Made by a program: the position numbers and the translations under genes. A stretch of DNA of 33,409 nt from Nonomuraea basaltis (GTDB taxonomy: Bacteria; Actinomycetota; Actinomycetes; Streptosporangiales; Streptosporangiaceae), in the NCBI RefSeq assembly GCF_005893125.1, contig NZ_VCJS01000139.1, forward strand, positions 1-33,409, given 5' to 3'. This document shows positions 14,175 to 20,096 of the stretch, one piece after another; the stretch's first letter is position 1, and every line of letters begins with the position of its first letter. The notes beneath the pieces were generated by a model that did not search any database, was not told where the DNA came from, and was given only the letters and a program-made list of their open reading frames with translations.

Positions 14175-15320
14175 ATGAATCAGCATTCCTCGCCGTACGG
14201 CACGGCCGGCCCTCACCAGGGTCCGCCCTCACTCACCGGTTCCCCGTGGGATCAGGCGTCGGGGCAGCCGCCGTACCCAGCGCAACCACCATATCCAGGG
14301 CAAGCGCCCCAGCCGCCGCCCGTTCGTGAACCGGGGTGGTTCCGGACCCGCTGGAGCAGGCTGGTCGCCGTGGTGCTCGGGCTCGTGCTCGTGGTGATCT
14401 CATGCGTGCTCCCCTGGTCCCTGGTCATGTTCGAGACGGTCGCCGACACCTCGAAACTGGGGGTGATCCGCCAGGGATCAGAGGTCGCGGTGCCCATCGG
14501 CGACGTCTGGCTCTGGGGCTACGCGTACGCAGGCATGGCCGCCCTTCTCACCCTGCTGACCCTCGCGGCCGTCGTCGTACCGTCACGATGGCAGCGGCCG
14601 CTGGGGATCGCGGCGACCGTGTTGGCGCTGGTCGTCGCCGCCGACCTGTGGGCGGCGTGGGTGAAGCTGCGGCCGGCCCAGGATGAGGCGGCCGAGCGGA
14701 TGGCGGAGTTGACCCGGAAACTCGCGACACTCGTCAAAGATCGAGATCAGTTGACGACCTATTTCCATTTCGACACCGAGGGACTGGCGTTGGCGGTGAT
14801 CGCCCTGCTCGTGCTGGCCATGGTCGCCGTGGCCACGGCCTGGCCGGGTGCCGGGCGGCTGGTGACGGCAGGGGTGGGCACCTTCGCCGCCGTCGCCTCG
14901 GTCGCGCTGCCCTGGGTCGCGGTCTACACGGTGACAGAGCGCGACCTCGTGAAGGAGCACGCCGGATGGCTGCCCCTCGGCGAGGTGGCGATCACGGTCG
15001 TGGTCGCCGCGGTTCCGCTCGCTGTTCTCGTGTGGTGGGCGGCGCTGCGCCGAGGGGCGCGCGGCCGGTTGCCCCTGCTGCTGTCGTCGCTCGTTCTCGC
15101 GACGGCCGGGACCGTGCTGCCGGACTTCGTCGAGATGGATCCGGAGGAGTGGCTCCCCGCCGCCGAACGGACGGGGTTCCTCACGGTGGACCACGAGGTG
15201 CTCGTGGGCGCGGAGCTGATCCAGGGCGCTCCGCTGCTGCTCGGCCTCGCCGCCGTCCTTTCCTGGCGGGCCGCGCGGGGAAGGGCTCGCCAGGCGAATG
15301 ACCCACGTATGCCCCAGTGA
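14175..15320 (+). CDS. Polytopic membrane protein with Pro-rich N-terminus, unknown
   Basis: A 381-residue protein. The first 50 residues are rich in Pro, Gln, Gly and Tyr (PPYPAQPPYPGQAPQPPP), a disordered cytoplasmic head common in actinomycete membrane proteins. Eight or so hydrophobic segments follow, arranged as two similar halves, each with a loop holding charged residues. No enzyme or transporter motif is visible. The ATG at 14175 follows GGAGG at good spacing. It stands alone between the ECF42 terminator and the LPMO terminator. Confidence 0.75.
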   Translation: MNQHSSPYGTAGPHQGPPSLTGSPWDQASGQPPYPAQPPYPGQAPQPPPVREPGWFRTRWSRLVAVVLGLVLVVISCVLPWSLVMFETVADTSKLGVIRQGSEVAVPIGDVWLWGYAYAGMAALLTLLTLAAVVVPSRWQRPLGIAATVLALVVAADLWAAWVKLRPAQDEAAERMAELTRKLATLVKDRDQLTTYFHFDTEGLALAVIALLVLAMVAVATAWPGAGRLVTAGVGTFAAVASVALPWVAVYTVTERDLVKEHAGWLPLGEVAITVVVAAVPLAVLVWWAALRRGARGRLPLLLSSLVLATAGTVLPDFVEMDPEEWLPAAERTGFLTVDHEVLVGAELIQGAPLLLGLAAVLSWRAARGRARQANDPRMPQ

Positions 15321-15512
15321 GCGACGCCAGTTCAGCCAGACGATCATCCGAGGACGAGCGGGAGTTTCGCGGCCGGCTCGCGCAGTTCGGCCTTCTCCGC
15401 GTCGGTCGGGGCAGGCGCGCCCCCACAGTCGCTCAGCCAGGTAGTCGACGGGCATGTTCCAAGATTGGTGTGGGCCGTCATGGCCGCCTCTGCCGCCCAC
15501 CGGCAAGCCGAC

Positions 15513-15543
15513 GGCGTGAGGGGAGCCAGGGTCCCCTCACGCC
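15513..15543 (-). terminator. Strong terminator hairpin after the LPMO gene
   Basis: GGCGTGAGGGGA and TCCCCTCACGCC form a perfect 12-bp stem with a 7-base loop, 19 bp past the stop of the minus-strand LPMO gene. It may also stop the plus-strand membrane gene that ends at 15320. The remaining gap 15321-15512 has no convincing gene. Confidence 0.75.
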
Positions 15544-15562
15544 GCCATGAGCTCCCCGGGTT

Positions 15563-16072
15563 CTAGCCGATGCGCAGGTCGATGCAGGCGTAGAAGGCGT
15601 TGGCCGTGTCGGCGATGTTCCAGATGGCCAGGACCTTCTGCCTGCCGCTGTAGTTGCCGAGATTCACGGTGTGGGAGACGGTCGCGGGTGGTTGCTGGTT
15701 GTTGCCGCTGAACGAGGCCACCCGGGTGCCGCCGATGTAGTACTCGTAGGTGCTGGTGCGGTGCCGAGCGGTGAATGTCCAGTTGAAGGTGACCGTCCTG
15801 CCGGCCGAGGTGACGGGCCACGGCTTGCTCTCGTCGCTGAGCTGCGCGAACCGCGCGTTGTTGGCGTGACAGTTGCGCAGACCCTTCGGCCCTTCCACGC
15901 TCTGCGGCTCGTAGATGATCTCGCCGCAGTTGGGCACCTGGCCGCGGGCGCAGAACGCCTGCCGGCTGGGTGGCGAGTTGACGTAGCCGTGGGCCTGCGC
16001 CGGCTGCGCGACGAAGACCGTGGCAGCGATGGCGATCAGTGCTGTGGCGAGTAACCTGAGCGTCCTTCGCAT
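15563..16072 (-). CDS. AA10 lytic polysaccharide monooxygenase (single-domain)
   Basis: A 169-residue secreted copper enzyme. A Sec signal peptide ends at AQA, exposing His28 (HGYVNSPPSRQAFC), the amino-terminal ligand of the histidine brace; the second ligand is His104 in FTARHRTSTYEYYI, and an axial Phe lies in NAFYACIDLRI. Cysteines fit the conserved disulfides. The mature domain of 142 residues has no carbohydrate-binding module. AA10 enzymes oxidatively cleave crystalline chitin or cellulose; the small size and HGYVNSPPSR start suit the chitin-active type, but specificity is inferred. The ATG at 16072 has AAAGGAG upstream. An AGGAAA/TTTCCT palindrome lies 39 bp before the start. Confidence 0.93.
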   Translation of the reverse strand: MRRTLRLLATALIAIAATVFVAQPAQAHGYVNSPPSRQAFCARGQVPNCGEIIYEPQSVEGPKGLRNCHANNARFAQLSDESKPWPVTSAGRTVTFNWTFTARHRTSTYEYYIGGTRVASFSGNNQQPPATVSHTVNLGNYSGRQKVLAIWNIADTANAFYACIDLRIG

Positions 16073-16110
16073 GAAAGTGCTCCTTTACGTGGGGGGTAAT
16101 CCGAATGTAA

Positions 16111-16123
16111 AGGAAACTTTCCT
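16111..16123. promoter_or_regulatory. Palindrome upstream of the LPMO gene, candidate operator
   Basis: AGGAAACTTTCCT has perfect 6-base arms about a central C and sits 39 bp upstream of the LPMO start, in the 285-bp divergent region. It is AT-rich against a GC-rich background and placed for repressor control. The binding protein is unknown. Confidence 0.5.
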
Positions 16124-16279
16124 AAGGGTAAATGCCTGGGGTAGCTTTTGTCAGATCAACCCGTCAGGATGCGGGTCTCCCGGGTTTCGTGGGGCGCGCT
16201 CGCGTGGCATGACGCGGCTCGCCGAAGGCCTGTGGTTCCTCGAAGGCGCGGCGAGGCCCTCGATTGCTGATCCAAAAGG

Positions 16280-16309
16280 TTGACACGGCTCTTCGCGCAC
16301 CACGAAACT
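16280..16309 (+). promoter_or_regulatory. Candidate promoter of the esterase gene
   Basis: A perfect TTGACA at 16280-16285 is followed after 18 bp by GAAACT (16304-16309), a weak -10. Transcription would begin near 16316, so the palindrome at 16336-16347 would lie about 20 bases downstream of the start site, a blocking position. Confidence 0.4.
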
Positions 16310-16335
16310 CTCGGGAAACAGAGACGTTGCATACG

Positions 16336-16347
16336 GTAAACGTTTAC
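16336..16347. promoter_or_regulatory. LacI/CcpA-type operator before the esterase gene
   Basis: GTAAACGTTTAC is a perfect 12-bp palindrome with the AACGTT core typical of LacI-family operators. It ends 10 bp before the esterase ATG and abuts its AGGGAG ribosome-binding site. It differs in its arms from the GTGACAACGTTGTCAC sites at 3.4-5 kb, so another regulator outside this window is likely. Confidence 0.65.
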
Positions 16348-16357
16348 AGGGAGCGTC

Positions 16358-18490
16358 ATGCCCATGCCCAAATGGAGCGGTGCCGGGGTGCTCGCCCTCC
16401 TCGCGCTGGTCTTCTTGCTGGCCGTACCAGGCGAGGCACGCGTGCAGGCGGCCAAGGGCGGAACGCTCACCACCGCCTCCGCGCCCTCGAAGGCGCTGGG
16501 AGAGAACATCGCCTACAACGTCTACCTGCCCTACGGCTACGACACGAGCACGGACCGCCATCCGGTGCTTTACCTGCTCCACGGCCGGGGCGACACGATG
16601 CAGGCCTGGACACGCGTCAAGGACGTCCTGGACCAGATGATCCGGACTAGGCGGATACCGCCCGTCATCGCCGTCATGCCGGACGCACCGTGGAGCGAGC
16701 GCGGAAGCTGGTACGTCGACTCCCGCTACACCGGCGCCGAGCTGCCCGGCCGTCCGGTGGAGACGGCGCTGGCGCGTGACCTGGTCGGCCACGTGGACGC
16801 GACCTACCGCACGGCGCCGATCCGCGAGGCCCGCCTGGTCGGCGGCTATTCGATGGGCGGTGCGGGCGCGTTGCGCTTCGCGCTGGCCCATCAAGATCTG
16901 TTCAGCGCCGCCGCCGTGCTCAGCCCGGCCGTCTACACACCGCTGCCGCCGTCCGACTCCTCCGTGCGCGACTACGGGGCGTTCGGCCGGAGCGGCGAGA
17001 AATTCGCCGACGACGTCTACCGCGAACTCAACTACCCCGCTCTGCTGCCTGGGCTCGACCCCGACCTCCCCCTACGGCTGTTCGTGGCCGTCGGCGACGA
17101 CGAGTACGCCCATCCCGCCCCCGCCGATGCGCGCCACGACCTCGACTTCGAGTCCGCCGCGCTCTACAACGCCGCCAGGCGGTCGCCCGCGATCTCCGCG
17201 CAGCTCCGCGTCCTCGATGGCGGCCACGACTGGACGGTCTGGGCGCCCGCCTTCGAGCAGGCGATGGCCGAACTCGGCCCGGCGCTGAGCGTCACGGCCC
17301 CCGCCGGCCTGTCCGCTCCGCTGTTCGGCACGGCTGCCCCCGACTGGGCCGGCGGTGTCGCGGCCCACGCCGACGGCTCGTTCACCACCGGGTTCGCGGC
17401 CGGCGGCCCGGTGGACGGCCAGCCGTACGCCGGCCGCCTCGACGCGGTGCTGACCCGCACCGGGACGCGGAGCTGGACCAGGCAGCTCGGCACCGAAGCG
17501 GACGAGCGCCTGTACGGCGTGGCGGCGCTGCCCGACGGTGGCGTGCTCGCCGCCGGGTACACGAAGGGTGACCTGGACGGCCGCCACCCGGGCAACGCCA
17601 CCGACGACGCGTTCGTGGCCCGGCTCGACGCGAGCGGGGCCGTCCGCTGGATCACCCAGTTCGGCGCCCCCGGCGTGGCGGACCGACTCTACGGCCTGGG
17701 CGCCGCACCCGACGGCGGCGCCTACGTGGCGGGATACACCAAGGGCGCACTGGACGGCCCGAGCAGCGGCGACAAGGACGCGCTGGTCGCCCGCCTCACG
17801 CCGGACGGCCAGGTCTCCTGGATCCGCCAGTACGGCGGCGCGGGTGAGGACAAGGCGTATGGTGTGGCCGCGGACGCCACCAATGTCTACGTCACCGGCA
17901 ACACCACCGCCGTCATGCCCGGGACGAGTGCGCTCGGCGGGTTCGACGCCTGGATCGCCGGGTACGCGCCCAACGGGACCCGGCGGTGGGCTGCAAGCGC
18001 TGGAGGTTCCGGCGACGACCGGCTGAACGCGGTGGCTGTCACCACGGCGGGCCTCGCGGTCGCCACCGGGACGAGCGGCGGCGACCTGTTCGCCGCGGCC
18101 TACACCAGCACGGGCAGGAAGCGCTGGCAAGCCGCCGTCGCCACCCCGGCCGCCGACGAGGGCGCCGCCGTGGCCCCCCTACCGGGCGGCGAAGTTGAGG
18201 TCGTGGGCTACACCAAGGGCCGGGTCGGTGTGATGGCGGGCGGCGCCGACGTCCTGACGGTCCGCTTGGACGGCGGGGGCAAGCAGCGCGCCGCCGCCCA
18301 GCTCGGCACGGCCAGGGACGACGCCGTCGATCCCTTCGCCGAGCCCAACCTGTACGCCGTCACCACTCCCTCGGGCAAGGTGGCCGTCTCCGGCCTGACC
18401 TACGGCGCTCCGGCGGACGGTGACGCGCCAGGCAACGGCGACGTCTTCCTGACCACCGTCGACCCGGCAACCGGTCTACCCGACCGCTGA
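16358..18490 (+). CDS. Secreted esterase fused to beta-propeller (SBBP) repeats
   Basis: A 710-residue protein. A signal peptide spans about residues 1-31. Residues 45-300 form an alpha/beta hydrolase of the Esterase_PF00756 type (feruloyl/enterochelin-esterase-like): oxyanion region LYLLHGRGD, nucleophile Ser165 in GGYSMGGAG, and His in GGHDWTVW. From about 305 to the end come six or so repeats of some 50-60 residues (GVAALPDGGVLAAGYTKGDLDG, GLGAAPDGGAYVAGYTKGALDG, DAFVARLDASGAVRWITQFG), which match SBBP-type propeller blades. The propeller may bind polysaccharide or cell surface. It is divergent from the LPMO gene and has a LacI-type site at its start, so an esterase acting on acylated plant or cell-wall polysaccharide is plausible; the substrate is unknown. 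Confidence 0.88.
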   Translation: MPMPKWSGAGVLALLALVFLLAVPGEARVQAAKGGTLTTASAPSKALGENIAYNVYLPYGYDTSTDRHPVLYLLHGRGDTMQAWTRVKDVLDQMIRTRRIPPVIAVMPDAPWSERGSWYVDSRYTGAELPGRPVETALARDLVGHVDATYRTAPIREARLVGGYSMGGAGALRFALAHQDLFSAAAVLSPAVYTPLPPSDSSVRDYGAFGRSGEKFADDVYRELNYPALLPGLDPDLPLRLFVAVGDDEYAHPAPADARHDLDFESAALYNAARRSPAISAQLRVLDGGHDWTVWAPAFEQAMAELGPALSVTAPAGLSAPLFGTAAPDWAGGVAAHADGSFTTGFAAGGPVDGQPYAGRLDAVLTRTGTRSWTRQLGTEADERLYGVAALPDGGVLAAGYTKGDLDGRHPGNATDDAFVARLDASGAVRWITQFGAPGVADRLYGLGAAPDGGAYVAGYTKGALDGPSSGDKDALVARLTPDGQVSWIRQYGGAGEDKAYGVAADATNVYVTGNTTAVMPGTSALGGFDAWIAGYAPNGTRRWAASAGGSGDDRLNAVAVTTAGLAVATGTSGGDLFAAAYTSTGRKRWQAAVATPAADEGAAVAPLPGGEVEVVGYTKGRVGVMAGGADVLTVRLDGGGKQRAAAQLGTARDDAVDPFAEPNLYAVTTPSGKVAVSGLTYGAPADGDAPGNGDVFLTTVDPATGLPDR

Positions 18491-18504
18491 CCGGTCGGCA
18501 TCCT

Positions 18505-18677
18505 CCGGAGCCAGGTTCCGCGGCGAAGCGCTGCAGCAGCGCTGACTTGCCGAGCCCGCCGGGGCCGTGGACGTACAGCACGGCGAAAGACGCCGAGCGG
18601 AGGAGCGCCGGCTCCTCCGCTCGGCCGACGAACGTGCGTTCCCGCCCGGCCTGCAAGCGGCGTCCCAGAAGGGGCAC
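18505..18677 (-). pseudogene. Remnant of an ATPase-domain transcriptional regulator N-terminus
   Basis: The minus strand reads PLLGRRLQAGRERTFVGRAE, then AVLYVHGPGGLGKSALLQRF. This is the start and Walker A (GPGGLGKS) of the AAA/STAND-type ATPase found in LuxR- and winged-helix-type regulators. After about 55 codons the homology ends abruptly and the frame runs antisense into the esterase gene. A GTG at 18677 could begin it. It is a broken fragment. Confidence 0.65.
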
Positions 18678-18720
18678 GGTCTCGTCCCCGGCTGGATCAA
18701 GTCGGTCGCGATGGCCTCGA

Positions 18721-19150
18721 TCATTCGGGGATGCGGGCTTCCGTGAACGGGGTGGTCACCCCCAGGTAGCCCAAGTGCATGATCATGCCTTCGGAGCCGT
18801 GCTTGAAGTTGTGGCAGTGGTCCATCCAGATGCCCGGATTGTCGGCGGTGAAGCCGACCTCGAACACCTCGCCCGGTGCGACGTTGAGCGTGTCGGTCCA
18901 CCAAGTGCTGCCGGTAGCGGCCACGCCGTTGCGTGACAACACGCGGACACGGTGGCCGTGCAGGTGGATCGGGTGGTCGATGAGACTGCGGTTGACGATG
19001 CGCATCTTGACCCGGTCGCCTTCGGCGACCATGAGCATCGGCACCGCCGGGTAGAGGCGGCCGTTCATGGAGCTGCTCACGTAGGTGAACGAGCCGAGCG
19101 CGACTCCGAAACCGTCGTCCAGCCTGATCGGACTGGCTCGCGCCCGTGTG
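18721..19150 (-). pseudogene. Multicopper oxidase, C-terminal fragment
   Basis: The last 140 or so residues of a multicopper oxidase remain, with the copper ligands intact: HPIHLHGH, then HCHNFKHGSEGMIMH (type 1 and type 3 sites). The upstream family-typical portion stops near VALGSFTYVS; further upstream the frame is open to 19398 but no longer resembles the family and runs antisense to the DUF2255 fragment. Complete enzymes are several hundred residues with two or three cupredoxin domains, so this is a truncated gene. No start codon or ribosome-binding site suits it. Confidence 0.8.
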
Positions 19151-19158
19151 GTGGCCGT

Positions 19159-19533
19159 GTGCGGACTTTCGCAGGCCTCGCGGAGATCGTGATGCGGGTA
19201 CGGCACGCGGACGGCAGGTGGTCGGCCAGGCCGATCTGGGTGGTGGCGATCGACGGCGAGGCCTGCATCCGCTCCGCCTTCGGGCGCCGCAGCGCGTGGT
19301 ACCGCAGAGTCCAGGCGCACGCGGCGACGGAGGTCGATCTGGGCGGAGTGAACCTGCCTGTGCGGCTGGAACCGGTGGACGACCCCGCGCTGGTCCATCG
19401 GGTCTCAGCGGCTTACCGGACGAAGTACGCCCTGAGCTGGCCCAGCCCCGTGGAGATGATGATCTCGCCCGAGGCCGCCCGGACCACAATGCGGCTAACG
19501 AATATCGGGGAGGTCTCTGAGCTGCTTCCGTGA
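19159..19533 (+). pseudogene. DUF2255 family protein, probably 5'-truncated
   Basis: The frame reads FAGLAEIVMRVRHADGRW, PIWVVAIDGEACIRSAFG, RSAWYRRV, then AYRTKYALSWPSPVEMM and TTMRL, a good match to the DUF2255 pattern (flavin-reductase-like small fold of about 125 residues). The usual first residues (a W-x-x-D/E-E-L start) are missing, no ribosome-binding site precedes the GTG at 19159, and the C-terminus departs from the family. It begins exactly where the multicopper oxidase fragment on the other strand ends, which suggests a deletion or recombination joint at about 19150. It could still be expressed from an unknown start. Confidence 0.6.
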
Positions 19534-19746
19534 GGTGAGGCCGCGCCACGAACATCCAGAACGGCCCCATCGCCACCGTCGAACTTCTCCGCCGGGTGCC
19601 CGCCGGCATCCACGGCCACTGGATCGAGGAGCCCAAGTGATGGTTCCCGGCGCGGTCTTCCACTGGACCACCTTCGGAACGGACATCGCCTCCACCGTCC
19701 ACGCCGTCGAAGCGCCGCATCCGCCGCCTGATCCGCGCAAAGGAAC

Positions 19747-19872
19747 GTGTGTGACCTCGCTGCCCCGCCGGTCGTCCCCGGCTATGCCCTGCGCGGGATC
19801 GCCCAAGAGGAGATCGACGCGTTCATGCGCACCCTCAGCCGCGTGATCGCCAACCTCGAGAACGATCAGTAG
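19747..19872 (+). pseudogene. Short gene tail of unknown family
   Basis: A 41-codon frame ends VVPGYALRGIAQEEID, FMRTLSRVIANLENDQ and a stop. It looks like the C-terminal helix of a small regulator but I cannot assign it. An equally isolated scrap, GPIATVELLRRVPAGIHGHW, lies just upstream at about 19550-19637. Both are probably debris. Confidence 0.3.
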
Positions 19873-19978
19873 CGTCCTCCCCGTCCAGGCCGCGACGCAG
19901 CGTCGTGACTGAGCCCCGGAGGCTACGGCCGGTCCCGAATGTCAGGGAGCATAGGGTTGCTGCCAAGGAGACCGATTG

Positions 19979-19993
19979 ATGGGGGAGTGGTGA
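19979..19993 (+). other. Four-codon ORF with strong ribosome-binding site in the regulator leader
   Basis: AAGGAG at 19965-19970 precedes ATG GGG GAG TGG TGA (MGEW). The gap 19873-20096 before the AfsR-like gene holds no other gene. A leader-peptide role or relic of a lost gene start are both possible; the bases GGAGACCGAT recur before the SDR start at 23082. Confidence 0.3.
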
Positions 19994-20096
19994 TCGCACA
20001 GCGCAGGCCGAGGGCCCGGACGTCGGAGCGCCGCGTCTCCGGGGGCCCGCACCCGCACGCGCTCACCCTCACCGGCTCCTGACCATCCTGCCTGCC

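Noticed and set aside
15321..15512. Short minus-strand frames after the membrane protein gene
   Set aside because: Fragments such as PTDAEKAELREPAAKL look protein-like but have no start, no ribosome-binding site and no recognisable family.
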